A stretch of DNA of 64,000 nt, from positions 124,001-188,000 of the forward strand of contig NZ_JNZO01000010.1 in NCBI RefSeq assembly GCF_000717595.1. Direction: 5' to 3'. The notes under the pieces were generated by a model that saw only the letters and a program-made list of their open reading frames with translations, was not told where the DNA came from and ran no database searches. Each line of letters opens with the position of its first letter. The stretch's first letter is position 1. This DNA is from Streptomyces flavochromogenes. Lineage in GTDB: Bacteria; Actinomycetota; Actinomycetes; Streptomycetales; Streptomycetaceae. Shown here one piece after another: positions 18,301 to 26,348 of the stretch. The position numbers and the translations under genes were made by a program.

Positions 18301-19523
18301 AGGACGTCCGTGCTGGGCGGGACGAGAATGTCGGCCCGTAGGATCTTGCCGCGTACGTCACCGATCCGCTTCCAGTCCTCGGCGGTGCCCGCGCCGACGT
18401 CCACGAGAGGCGCGGTGACGGGCATGCGCGGCGGGTTCGCGGACAGGATGCCCCGGTACGTCTGGATCAGTTCGGGCTCTTTGCCCTCCAGGTACGCACT
18501 GGGTGTCCGAATCCCGCTGGTGGAGGCGCCGACCGCGATGACGCCTTCGGCCGACGCCGGAGTGCTGACGGTGCCGCTGCCGGGCCCCTCGTTGCCCGCC
18601 GCGGCGACGACGACCACTCCGGCCCGCACGGCGGCGGTCGCGGCGCGGCCCAGCGGGTCGGTGCCGTCGCCGGGGCCGCCGAGGCTCATGTTGATGACGT
18701 CGGCCGGGTAGGGGTTGGCCGGGTCGGCCGCCGCCTCGATGCCGGCGATGATGTCGGAGGTGTAACCGCTGCCGTCGGCGCCGGTGACCTTGTAGGCCAG
18801 CAGCCGAGCGTCGGGCGCCATGCCGGTGACGCCTCCCTTGCCGGCCGCCTTGCCCGCGATGATGCCCGCGACGTGGGTGCCGTGACCGTTGTCGTCCATC
18901 GGGTCGTCGTCACCATTGGCGAAGTCGAAGCCGCCGACGACCTTGTGGCCCTTGCCGAAGCCGCCGCCCAGGTCGGGGTGGCCGTAGTCCACGCCGCTGT
19001 CCAGGACCGCCACGACGGTCCCCTTGCCGGTGGCCTTCGCCCCGGCCGGATCCTCGCGCTTCCAGACCTCGGGTGCGCCGGTCAGCGGCACGCTGGTGTC
19101 GGTGCGTACCTGTATCCGGGTGTCGGGCCGGACGGCGGTGACCCCCGGCAGCGCGGCCAGCCGCGCCGTCTCGGAGGCGGGCACCGTCATGGCCACGGCA
19201 TTGACGAGCAGGCCGAGTTTGCGGGGTGAAGCGGGGTGCAGACCGGCGTCCCGCACCGTCCCGACGAAGGCGTCCTGCCGTGCCGCCAGGGCCCGCCGGG
19301 CGTCGCCGACGGCTGAGGCGGTGCCGCCGGCCGGCGATGTGAGCGAGCGACCGGGGGCGGCTGCGACGGCGGCGTCCCCGGACAGTTCGACGATGACCCG
19401 CTGGTTCGGGTCGGGTGACTTCGCGGTCGCAGCGCCCGGTATCGCGGTGAGCGTCCCGGCGAGCGCGACGGTGGTGACCGTGACGGCCACCAGGCGTCGG
19501 TTTCTTCGTGGGTTCTTGGCCAT
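15303..19523 (-). CDS. Secreted S8 (subtilisin-like) serine peptidase with C-terminal BNR-type propeller repeats
   Basis: 1,406 residues. The ATG used starts a standard leader (MAKNPRRNRR then a hydrophobic core and AATA). An inhibitor-like propeptide runs to about residue 140. The S8 domain has Asp in VAVLDSGVDYGHPDL (about 175), His in GHGTHVAG (about 214), the oxyanion Asn in AAAGNEGPG (about 311) and Ser in SGTSMASPHVAGAAALL (about 552), with a PA-like insertion between Asn and Ser. Residues about 600-780 are Ig-like. The last 600 residues contain repeated S-D-G-K-TW motifs (TTDGGATWRQVG, RTDDNGRTWRKL, TSDGGKTWKNLF) of a sortilin/BNR-type beta-propeller. It is divergent from a TrmB/LuxR regulator 91 bases away. 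Confidence 0.93.
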   Translation of the reverse strand: MAKNPRRNRRLVAVTVTTVALAGTLTAIPGAATAKSPDPNQRVIVELSGDAAVAAAPGRSLTSPAGGTASAVGDARRALAARQDAFVGTVRDAGLHPASPRKLGLLVNAVAMTVPASETARLAALPGVTAVRPDTRIQVRTDTSVPLTGAPEVWKREDPAGAKATGKGTVVAVLDSGVDYGHPDLGGGFGKGHKVVGGFDFANGDDDPMDDNGHGTHVAGIIAGKAAGKGGVTGMAPDARLLAYKVTGADGSGYTSDIIAGIEAAADPANPYPADVINMSLGGPGDGTDPLGRAATAAVRAGVVVVAAAGNEGPGSGTVSTPASAEGVIAVGASTSGIRTPSAYLEGKEPELIQTYRGILSANPPRMPVTAPLVDVGAGTAEDWKRIGDVRGKILRADILVPPSTDVLSQHDIDWAREAEKRGALAVLGGLPAHGGPVFAATPGTVEALPTPARPDLTRTAASGDSLRMDRLVVMGIDTTQYAQLSRELAAGKVSVTLRGTDSTDEIASFSSRGPGTGFGLKPDLVAPGVEIRSAIPTSMYGPGVYRMSGTSMASPHVAGAAALLRQLRPDQDPDGIRSALVGTAKQLTGTGPTVQGNGRLDVAAAASATLSASPTAVSFGLADLADRTVGGTAKVRLTNPGKEPLTTVLSSTGPTTVSPARVTVPAGGSTTVTVTLRADRPATDTEISGRITATPARGPALRVPYLLVVRHLVVQASPDPSDGRSTVHVAAPAALNAPPMITVTPPHGKPFTLPTTMNGAGYYQADVTGKTAGAYLLAVRATTTDGRLITGTSAFEVTPAGSRGDRWTPIGPNSEAGHVALSPARPKQAVVTQFRKAAPWLTTDGGATWRQVGRLPIADGNGTGAVVVDARRPDRWWYAVNRAADPTRRGTILRTDDNGRTWRKLDVPDAHIDEFVADEQTRTLAAVVDGTLLVSTDAGDSWATYPTGVTGVRDATLTGDTLYLATFDGVWRIDGVGKGDPGTAHLVLDEPVKTVRGMAADSTVVAAYVPGTGIRGSYDKGRTWSTLLPLAEGGDGLSASGGDLYLRALFGAGQVSHDHGRTWKPVAAPSKAAIAMDYDRWADGSVTVSSEQDGLYRGSADGTGYRRIGVQGLTTFALAASGDQLLAGTVSGTYRTTIPVAGPEWGQSGAEGRTGLLTSHIAVSPKDTKVVWQVRRTATGLFEVSRSGDAGRTRQVKGTSSEVPTSLLVHPADPNRVAISFRSIFGDGLFATSDGGKTWKNLFHERSFDAMAGDPRDPRRLWLGNASGLYRSDDGGVTKTKVAEGPVSAIVMDGRRLVVGGSSVRISTDDGKTFRTADTGPLAVHVADLLRVGGALYAATAGSKESGLVQGGRGVLRSTDNGLTWENISSGLQNTDTTRLAAAPDGRTLYVGSVDGGVHRLKLRR

Positions 19524-19614
19524 GAAGAGAAGTCCTAGCGCCGGAGTCACTCTCCGTACAACAGATCCTCAAGGCCCATTGCTGCCGCTGGCACACGTGG
19601 GCCAGTATGCGCAT

Positions 19615-20568
19615 ATGACGAACGAGCTCACTGCCGCAGGCATCGATCCGTTCGACGAAAGCGTCTACCGGGCCGTGTTGACGAGGCGTACGGCGGTCCC
19701 GGCCGAACTCGCCGCCGACCTCAACTGCTCCCCTCTCCGCGCCGCCAGGGCGCTGGACCGGCTGCACGACCACGGCCTGGTCGGGCGGCTCGCGGGCGTC
19801 CGCCGCCGGTACGCGGCGATCGAGCCCGGAGCCGCGGTCGAGTCCCTGGTACGGGCCAGGGCCGAGGAGTTGGACCGGGTCCGCGCGGCGGCGGGCGAAC
19901 TGTCCCGTCTCTTCGCGGCGGCACAGGCCGGTACCGCCGGGGAGGACGAGGTGGAGATCGTCACCGGTCGCGAGGCGCTCGGCCGCTGGTTCGTCCGCCT
20001 CCAGCAGGAAGCGCGCGAGGACGTCATGACCCTGGATCGGCCACCGTACGCACTGACCACCTCCAACCCGGTGGAGAGCACGGCGCTGGGGCGGGGCGTG
20101 CGCTATCGCGCGGTCTACGCCCCCGAAGCGCTGGAGTGGCCGGGGGTGCTCGAGGACATCCGCGGACTCGTGCGCCGCGGCGAACAGGCCCGGGTGATGC
20201 CGGGCCTGCGGATCAAACTGGCAATCGCGGACCGCAGGCTGGCGCTGATGCCGCTCTCCCTGGACCTCGACGGCGTGCGCGCTGCGGTCATCCGCCCCTC
20301 CACCCTGCTGGACGCCCTCACCGACTACTGGGAGCTGTGCTGGAAACAGGCGTTGCCGCTCGACGTCCCCGCAGAGGACCCGCTCGGTGAGGAAGACCGC
20401 CTCGTACTCACCCTGCTGGTGAGCGGCCTGAAGGACGAGGCCATAGCCCGCCAGCTCGGCTGGTCGGTCCGCACCATGCGCCGGCGGATGAGCCGGCTCC
20501 TTGAACTCCTGGGCGCGGCGAACCGGTTCCAGGCCGGCGTCGTCGCGGCCCGCCGGGGCTGGATCTGA
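19615..20568 (+). CDS. TrmB-like/LuxR-type HTH transcriptional regulator
   Basis: 317 residues. An N-terminal winged-helix region (VPAELAADLNCSPLRAARAL, then LVGRLAGVRRRYAAIEP) resembles TrmB-like domains. A middle sensory region contains VMTLDRPPY and a PLD-like alpha/beta fold. The C-terminus is a LuxR-type helix-turn-helix (LVSGLKDEAIARQLGWSVRTMRRRMSRLL written here only in part: DEAIARQLGWSVRTMRRR). This domain order is common in Streptomyces regulators placed next to secreted peptidases. It is divergent from the subtilase gene, which it probably controls; the ligand is unknown. Confidence 0.88.
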   Translation: MTNELTAAGIDPFDESVYRAVLTRRTAVPAELAADLNCSPLRAARALDRLHDHGLVGRLAGVRRRYAAIEPGAAVESLVRARAEELDRVRAAAGELSRLFAAAQAGTAGEDEVEIVTGREALGRWFVRLQQEAREDVMTLDRPPYALTTSNPVESTALGRGVRYRAVYAPEALEWPGVLEDIRGLVRRGEQARVMPGLRIKLAIADRRLALMPLSLDLDGVRAAVIRPSTLLDALTDYWELCWKQALPLDVPAEDPLGEEDRLVLTLLVSGLKDEAIARQLGWSVRTMRRRMSRLLELLGAANRFQAGVVAARRGWI

Positions 20569-21218
20569 CCCGCCACCGCGTCGGAAGCGAATCGTCTGGC
20601 GGCGATCCAGCCACCAGCCACCAGCCATCAGCCCGACCCGCCGGCAGCGACGACGGCGCGATCACCGCCCACGCGGCGTCAGGAATCGGTCCTGTCGTTT
20701 CACGGTGGTGGAGACGTGCTCGCTCATGGTGGTGCAGCGGTCGTGTGTCACCGAGCCTTCAGCCGTACCAAGGTCATCTCCGGCGTGCGCAAAGCGTGCC
20801 TGGTGCGACCGGTCACCGAGGACGCCTTCGCCAAGCGCGGCCGGCGGGTCGAGGAGGAGGTGCGCGCCGCCGAGGATGGCTGCGACTCGACCGAACCCTC
20901 ACCTCGACCGAACCCTCACCTCGGCTGAGCACGACGTCGGCTGAGCACGACGTCGGCTGAGCACGACGTCGGCTGAGCACCACGAGATCCGTCGCGTCAG
21001 CAGTCAAGCGTCCGCTTCCGATCATGCTCAACCCGTCCTCCGGGCCTTCCGGGACGCGGCATCCCCATCACCGACGGCCTCATCCTCCCGGCGGAAGGGG
21101 CGGCCGTCGGCGTACGAGCCGAAGTGCAGGGCCGGGGTAACCGGGTTGCGAGGCAGCCGGGGCTGCGGTGGAATCTGGCGGGCTGCGCACCTGTGGCCGG
21201 GCGGGGAAGGAACGCTTG
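20569..21218. other. Intergenic stretch with tandem repeats and possible gene remnants
   Basis: No complete gene is supported in these 650 bases. A short plus-strand frame around 20740-20880 reads like protein (FSRTKVISGVRKACLVRPV, then EDAFAKRGRRVEEEVRAAED) but lacks a family, a start with ribosome site and an end, so it is probably a fragment. The tandem repeats at 20886-20984 are listed separately. Confidence 0.45.
20886..20984 (+). repeat. Tandem array: two 17-base and four 16-base units
   Basis: Two exact copies of CTCGACCGAACCCTCAC are followed, from 20921, by four head-to-tail copies of TCGGCTGAGCACGACG, the last with one changed base. The junction base is a C. No gene frame accounts for the array. 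It may be replication slippage or a repeated protein-binding site. Confidence 0.85.
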
Positions 21219-22094
21219 ATGGACGAGACGACAGCGCTGGACAGTGTGCTGCGGCACGCGCACCTGGCTCAGGTGAGTTCGTTGAGCGGGTGCGAGGCGG
21301 GCGGAGAGATCCGGGTGGACCTCTCCGATCCAGCGGAGTCGGCCCATCTCAGGAGGGCCATGGCGGTGGAATCGCTGCCCGGGTTCCACTGCATGTGTGG
21401 CGGGGACGTCCGCTTTGAGTTGTTCGACCGGGACGGTGAGCGGCTCGCAGTGGTCCTCCTGCACCACGGGACGTCGCTGAGGTGGGAGCAGTGGGAGAGC
21501 GACGCCGTCCTCACCGACGGCCGCCTGCTCCTGACGTGGCTGGCCGGGCACGGCATACCCGGTCCCAAGCAGCAGTTCGAGGCCGAACGGCAGCGAGCGG
21601 AGGAAGGGGCGGAGGAGGAGCGCACCTGGCTGGCCGCGATGCCCGCCGGACTGGAAGGGACCGCAGACCGGATCCTCGACCTCTCCCGCACCGGCGGCGG
21701 GCCCTCCGCGGAATTGCTCGCGGAACTCACGCACCGACTGCTGCTGACGTTCCCCGACCCGGTGGAGCGGGTGCTGGCCCTGCTCGACTGGCACGGCTCC
21801 GGCAGCGGGCGCTGCTCCGGCTACGCCGTCCACGAGGGCGTGCCTGGCGAACTGCTCGGCAGGGTACCGATCGCCGACCTGCTCGCCGGGCTGGCCGACC
21901 CGCGGGCCGAGGATCGGCACGAGGCCGGGGCCGTGCGGCATCTGGTGGGCTGGAAGACCCGCCCGCACCAGAAGCGGGACGTCGCCGACCTGCCCGAACC
22001 GCTGCGCGCCCGACTGCTGGCGCACGCCCGCCGCTCCGGAGACTCCGACAAGCAGCGTCGTGCAGAACGGTGGTTGGCACCCCCGAGGGCCTGA
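21219..22094 (+). CDS. Hypothetical protein, 291 residues
   Basis: ATG after GGGGAAGG. The N-terminus (DETTALDSVLRHAHLAQVSS) precedes a beta-rich segment with GFHCMCGGDVRFELFDRDGE and LAVVLLHHGTSLRWEQW, then a charged helix (FEAERQRAEEGAEEERTWLA) and a helical C-terminal half ending KQRRAERWLAPPRA. It is soluble, with no signal peptide or membrane segment. I do not recognise a family. The CxC pair in FHCMCGG could be structural or metal-binding but is too little to name a function. It stands alone, upstream of integrase debris. Confidence 0.75.
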   Translation: MDETTALDSVLRHAHLAQVSSLSGCEAGGEIRVDLSDPAESAHLRRAMAVESLPGFHCMCGGDVRFELFDRDGERLAVVLLHHGTSLRWEQWESDAVLTDGRLLLTWLAGHGIPGPKQQFEAERQRAEEGAEEERTWLAAMPAGLEGTADRILDLSRTGGGPSAELLAELTHRLLLTFPDPVERVLALLDWHGSGSGRCSGYAVHEGVPGELLGRVPIADLLAGLADPRAEDRHEAGAVRHLVGWKTRPHQKRDVADLPEPLRARLLAHARRSGDSDKQRRAERWLAPPRA

Positions 22095-22119
22095 GATCAG
22101 CCGGAGCGTTCAGAGGCCC

Positions 22120-22346
22120 GGCGAGGCGGTGCTGGATCGGCCGGTGTCTCCACGAACTCGGGATCCGACCCCGGCAGGACCGCTCCACCGCACTGTTCAC
22201 CCTCGCCGCCGAACCTGTCCGCCGCCATCCTCGCCCGAGTACTCGGCGCCCCCATCCAGGCCGCCGTCCCATGGCAGAAGACATCAGCCGGCGACTGGGC
22301 CCTCGTACGCGCCGATGTCAGCCGCCGTGTCTGTCCCGGAGAACCA
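22120..22346 (+). pseudogene. C-terminal remnant of a tyrosine-recombinase-type integrase
   Basis: One frame reads IGRCLHELGIRPRQDRSTAL and FTLAAE; after a one-base shift near 22215 it continues LSAAILARVLGAPIQAAVPW and QKTSAGDWALVRADVSRR. R.ARS.AL..LA..LPA..LA..LG......AV.W...A.GDW..Y..... is the C-terminal signature of the short integrase-like proteins common in Streptomyces mobile regions. The catalytic part is gone. The remnant runs in frame into the ATG of the following gene. Confidence 0.6.
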
Positions 22347-23000
22347 ATGAAGCTAACCGTCACCATCCACCAAGCGCGTCTCGGATCAAAGGAGTTCAAG
22401 GTCATCCGACCCGCCGGGCCCCTGGTCCACGCAGTGCTGATCGACCACGACCGGCACCTGGGCACCTACCTCGATCAGGACGCCGCCCAACGAATCGGTG
22501 GGCTGTGGAGGCTCGCAGCCTCTTCACCGCGCTCGCTGGTCCACCTGCCGATGCGGGGGAACCGTGGCCCCTCCCACGCGCTGTCAGAAGACGGCGTACG
22601 GCAGCTAGATCTCGTGCTGCTGCACCACTCGCTGCAGTTCGCACCCTCACGCTGGAAGGAGATCCGACGACGGCTCGGTCCAGGGCGGCTGCAGACCGTG
22701 ACACTGCCCGGCCCAGAACACACCGACGAAGCCGTGATTGATCACGAAGCACGGCATTACAAGGAGAACCGGGATCTGTTTCACCAGCATCTCCATGCCG
22801 AGACCCTGTTCATGACCGGCAGCGCGAAAGTATTCGGCGACACCGCCCGGCACTTCTTCGACGTCGCCCGAAACGGCCCCGGATACGTCCCCGTCCATCC
22901 GAGCTACCCGCACTTCTGCACCGAGCTCCACTCCGACGCCGGCATTCTCGGCGATGCGCGCGAGATCCACATCGAGTACTGCGACCAGTGGGACGCATGA
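22347..23000 (+). CDS. Hypothetical protein, 217 residues
   Basis: Starts MKLTVTIHQARLGSKEFKVI and ends in AREIHIEYCDQWDA. The chain is soluble and histidine-rich in its middle (IDHEARHYKENRDLFHQHLH), with alpha/beta character. No family is recognised. The start is uncertain because the integrase remnant upstream is open in the same frame and lacks a stop before this ATG. It could therefore be a genuine gene whose start was captured at an insertion junction, or a fusion remnant. Flanking sequence on both sides is decayed mobile DNA. Confidence 0.6.
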   Translation: MKLTVTIHQARLGSKEFKVIRPAGPLVHAVLIDHDRHLGTYLDQDAAQRIGGLWRLAASSPRSLVHLPMRGNRGPSHALSEDGVRQLDLVLLHHSLQFAPSRWKEIRRRLGPGRLQTVTLPGPEHTDEAVIDHEARHYKENRDLFHQHLHAETLFMTGSAKVFGDTARHFFDVARNGPGYVPVHPSYPHFCTELHSDAGILGDAREIHIEYCDQWDA

Positions 23001-23027
23001 CTCTGAACGACCGGACGCCGCCGACCA

Positions 23028-23170
23028 GACATCTATGGTGCCGCCGGCGGACCAGTGCCGGAAGCGTTCGGAGACCGCCATCCATGGCACGTAGCGTTCG
23101 GGGAGGCCACGCCACGCGACGCCAGTGGACAGCTGCCACAAGACACCAGATCCCGTCGACGACCCTGTGC
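23028..23170 (-). pseudogene. IS5-family transposase N-terminal fragment
   Basis: Minus-strand pieces in two frames read RVVDGIWCL and then STGVAWRGLPERYVPW, followed by MAVSERFRHWSAGGTIDV. This is the conserved N-terminal region of IS5-type (DUF4096) transposases: VDGILW.L.TG..WRDLPERYGPW..V..RF.RW...G. No DDE domain, no terminal repeats and no intact frame are present, so the element is long dead. Confidence 0.65.
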
Positions 23171-23435
23171 CGGTACCGCAGGGGGCGCCCACCCGGCCTG
23201 GTGCGGGCAAGGGGCTGTGGTCGAGTGGGAATGCCTTCTGGCCGGCGGCAGTTTCGGGGACTCGTCGAAGCCGATGTGCCTCGGATCGTCGCCGGCCAGC
23301 ACGATGACGGGTGCGTCGTCTTCGCGATGTCGCCCCGCCTGTCCGCTGCACTCTCGGACGTACGGGCCTCATGATCTGCCGAACAGCTTTCGGCCGCCGC
23401 CGATGGACAGCGCGGATCGGGGTACACGGGCGGGC

Positions 23436-23759
23436 ATGTCGACGAAGACTGAACGCCTCATGTCCCTGCGGGCCGCACGGCAGCTGCGCCGGGTTCGCGA
23501 CTTCTACTCGGCCGGCGTCCTGCTGTGGGCGGCAGCCGCGGCCTGGACCGGATGGACCCATCCCGGGAGTCGGCAGATGTGGGTCTCCCTTCTCCTCTTG
23601 GGGGTCTTCGCCGGCCTGCTCGCCACGGCCTCCGTCTGGCTGCGGCACTTCCAGGACGCCCCGGACCACAAGCCCGCGCATCACGCCGCCCCGGGCCGCG
23701 CACGCACGCATCACGCCGCCCCGTGGCGCGAATCCGCTCCACGCCACGTGCGCGCCTGA
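23436..23759 (+). CDS. Small two-helix membrane protein
   Basis: 107 residues. A basic start (MSTKTERLMSLRAARQLRRV) leads into two hydrophobic segments, AGVLLWAAAAAWTGW at about 28-45 and MWVSLLLLGVFAGLLATASV at about 53-72. A His/Ala/Arg-rich tail with a repeated HHAAP motif follows. The tail includes a short direct repeat, CGCATCACGCCGCCCCG-like at two places. No family is recognised. It is a plausible integral membrane protein, but the tail looks like slippage and the gene could be young. Confidence 0.55.
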   Translation: MSTKTERLMSLRAARQLRRVRDFYSAGVLLWAAAAAWTGWTHPGSRQMWVSLLLLGVFAGLLATASVWLRHFQDAPDHKPAHHAAPGRARTHHAAPWRESAPRHVRA

Positions 23760-23891
23760 GATCGGGACCCCGACCCACCAACTTTCCCCTACGACTCGCT
23801 GCCATGTCAGAAGTCTTTCGGCGCGGGGTCGTCACCGAGGATGAGAGAAGCAGTACGACACCCGCACTCAGACTCACGCGAGGAGCCCCCA

Positions 23892-24200
23892 ATGACCACC
23901 TTCGTCATCACCGTTCCCGGCACGTTCACCTCGGCCATCGCCGACTCCGAGCGCGCTGTCCTCGAGCGGAAGCTGGCCCCCCAGCACACAGAAGTGAGCG
24001 AGAGCGAAGGCGTGAACCTGCTGACGCTCAACGAGGACGGCACGTTCGCCATTCGGCTGGAGGTCGAGGCCGCCGACCGTTACGAGGCGAAGCTGGACGC
24101 GACAAGGCTCGTCTCGGCCGCACTGCGGGAGGCGGGAATCGCGGAAGCCGACGCTCCGCTGGCGCCGCCGGTCGTCACCGGCATCGACAGCGATCTCTGA
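23892..24200 (+). CDS. Hypothetical 102-residue protein
   Basis: ATG after AGGAG at ideal spacing. The protein reads as a compact alpha/beta domain: TTFVITVPGTFTSAI, a charged helix (ADSERAVLERKLAPQHTEVS), then NLLTLNEDGTFAIRLEVEA and a C-terminal helix (RLVSAALREAGIAEADAPL). It is soluble and acidic. It looks like a real gene from codon use and ribosome site. I cannot place it in a family. Confidence 0.7.
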   Translation: MTTFVITVPGTFTSAIADSERAVLERKLAPQHTEVSESEGVNLLTLNEDGTFAIRLEVEAADRYEAKLDATRLVSAALREAGIAEADAPLAPPVVTGIDSDL

Positions 24201-24249
24201 CGTGCGGGTGAGCGGTCGTCTCGGCTGACAAGGCGATCTCCTGGCCCTG

Positions 24250-24760
24250 AACGTCGACCGGTGACACACCTCCAAGTCAAGGGTGCCGGGAACATGGCCA
24301 ACGCCTGGAGCTCACCGTCAGCACGGGAGCGGACGAGGAACGGCGTGTGATGCTCCTCTCCACGCTGCGGACCTGGTTCGACCAGGCCGAGGCGCACGCG
24401 CCGACGTGGTACCGCGCGATGGACGATCCGGCGGTGGGCCAGGCGCTGCGACTGCTCCATTCCGATCCGGCCCACCCCTGGACCGTGGCGAAGCCGGCGG
24501 CCACATCGGGGCTGTCCCGCGCCGCCCTCGCTCGCCTCTTCACCGCACAGGTCGGCCAACCGCCGATGAGCCACCTCGCCTCCTGGCGCATCGACTTGGC
24601 GGCCGACCTGCTGCGCGAGACGGACGCCACGGTCGGCTCAATCGCCCGGAGGGTCGGCCATGCCAACACTTTCGCTTTGAGCGTCGCCTTCAAACGTCTC
24701 CGCGGCATCACTCCGACGGAACACCGCGCCACAGTGCCGTCCCCGAGGCTTCAGGGCTGA
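24250..24760 (+). pseudogene. AraC family regulator, internally deleted
   Basis: The last 115 residues are an intact AraC-type DNA-binding domain: LRTWFDQAEAHAPTWYRAMD, PWTVAKPAATSGLSRAALAR, SHLASWRIDLAADLLRETDA and VGSIARRVGHANTFALSVAF. Upstream, the open frame gives only REHGQRLELTVSTGADEERR before joining LLSTLRTWF. The cupin-like sensor of about 150 residues is missing except for that scrap. A full-length relative would be about 300 residues. Any product from the GTG/ATG at 24347 would be a sensorless DNA-binding fragment of 137 residues. Loss of function is likely, though a constitutive regulator is possible. Confidence 0.65.
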
Positions 24761-25130
24761 GGCAAGGAATCCGGCGCCGCCTGCACGGCCGCGAAGACGG
24801 GCTATCGCCATCAGCGGAGGGGGCTTTGGCTTCTGGCAAGAACTGCTGCGAGGGACGGGCCGCACACCGCACCCGAACGGACGAGAGGGCACCGCGCGGT
24901 CACGGGCCATTGGCCGGGCTTCACCGGAGCGATCTGCACGTCGCCGACGCCGGCCTCGGCAGTCTTGCGGACCTTGTCCGTCTCGGCCGCGGTCAGCGCG
25001 TAGGTGACGACGGAGCCCTCAGGCTCGTCCCGTCCTTCTTGCGTCCACGCCAGCCGGTAGCTCTCCACGGCCGCGTGCCCGGCGGCGGACCCCGGGGAGT
25101 GGCCTGCCGCACCGCGCTGCCGGCCCCGGG
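24761..25130. other. Spacer with a probable minus-strand coding remnant
   Basis: Around 24910-25080 on the minus strand one frame gives protein-like sequence (VESYRLAWTQEGRDEPEG, then VVTYALTAAETDKVRKTAEA and DVQIAPVKPG) without a start or matching end. It could be the C-terminus of a lost gene. No repeat or terminator is evident. Confidence 0.4.
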
Positions 25131-25697
25131 TCAGGACAGGGTGGCGAGCAGGCCGATCTCCGGGGCCAGGACCCCGGGTTGGGCGAGCGTACGGAAGGCC
25201 GGCTCGACCTCGGCGAGGTCGAGGGCGCCGGACCGGACGGCGTGGTAGCGGACCATCGTCCAGACGAAGACGTCGAGGCTGTCGAACCGCGTGTGCGGCT
25301 CCAGGACCTCTTCCTCGTGGAACCACACCGCGACCCGGCCGTCGGCGAGCACGACGAAGTAGTTGCCCCCGCCGTCGGCGCCGACGGACCACACGTCCTC
25401 GTCCGAGAGCTCCGTCTCGTAGTCGGAGTCCAGGACGCGGCAGTCGTTTGCGGCGAAGTCGAAGGCGTACGACCAGTCCTCGATGCCGAGGACCGCCGGC
25501 AGGGTGCCCGAGCGGACGCGGCGGTCGAAGGCGGCCAGCGCGGCCGCCGCGTCCATCGGGAGCCGCGCCAGGAAGGGGTCGACCGGGCGGGCGTCGGCCG
25601 GGATGCCGGCCCTCGGCGCGCCGGCGAACCAGCGCGCCAGGTCGGCGTCCAGGTCGCGCTCCACGTACCCGGCCAGCTGATCAACGGTGAGTGACAT
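25131..25697 (-). CDS. Hypothetical protein, possibly SUKH-like
   Basis: 188 residues from an ATG with conserved-looking start MSLTVDQLAGYVERDLDADL. A helical first third is followed by a beta-rich middle: GIEDWSYAFDFAANDCRVLD, SVGADGGGNYFVVLADGRVA and VWFHEEEVLE. A final helix pair ends GVLAPEIGLLATLS. A pattern of Y.F..D....L....W.VG.DG.GN.F.. is seen in SUKH/SMI1-KNR4 proteins, many of which are toxin immunity proteins, but key glycine positions are only partly met. No toxin lies next to it. Confidence 0.65.
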   Translation of the reverse strand: MSLTVDQLAGYVERDLDADLARWFAGAPRAGIPADARPVDPFLARLPMDAAAALAAFDRRVRSGTLPAVLGIEDWSYAFDFAANDCRVLDSDYETELSDEDVWSVGADGGGNYFVVLADGRVAVWFHEEEVLEPHTRFDSLDVFVWTMVRYHAVRSGALDLAEVEPAFRTLAQPGVLAPEIGLLATLS

Positions 25698-26348
25698 GAG
25701 GCGAGGCTAGCCGAGGCTGTACGGGCGGCCCGCGGCGGCGGTGTTCCCCGGACTCCCACGCCGGCTGCCGGCCGACAGGCGGGTCGCGGCGCAGCGCCTA
25801 CGACAACGTCGTCGTGCCCGGCGCGGCCCCCTCGACGTCGACCACTTCGTACCGTCGGCCGAGATCTCCGACTCCGAGCAGACCCGTGGAGTGCGGCCCG
25901 GCGTGAGGCGTACGCGAACGACCAGGACAGCCCCGGCACACCGATCGCCGTCACTGCGGCGTCCACCCGGTCCAAGAGCGATGGCCGCCGCAGTCACAGT
26001 GCTGAGGAAGATACAGCCGCGACTGTCGTAACGAACCCGCCCGCGAGCGGCCCAGGCCCTTGCTTCCAGCACCACCTCCACCAGGCGGGCGACGAGACAC
26101 TGCCACGATGTCTTGCCCTGGTATTCCACCCCTGCGACGCCGCCGCGTTTGCCGAGCGTGCTCGTGGCGTGTCACACCCGCGCGTCCGGACCCGTGCTCT
26201 GGAACGGTCGCCGTACACCGGATGACCGGAGCCGTGGCGTGCGGCAGGAATGCGCCTGGCCGGGGCGGCGTGGAGCTGACGGATGGAGAGCGACCGTCAT
26301 GTCGGATTCCCGCCGGACAGCGGGCTCAAGTGGCGGTTGGCTAGCCGC
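25698..26348. other. Long intergenic stretch, probably decayed coding sequence
   Basis: No intact gene is supported in these 651 bases. On the minus strand short protein-like pieces appear in different frames (DRVDAAVTAIGVPGLSWSF; RYEVVDVEGAAPGTTTLS ending at a stop near 25798), which suggests a gene destroyed by frameshifts. No inverted repeat or tandem repeat stands out. Confidence 0.4.
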
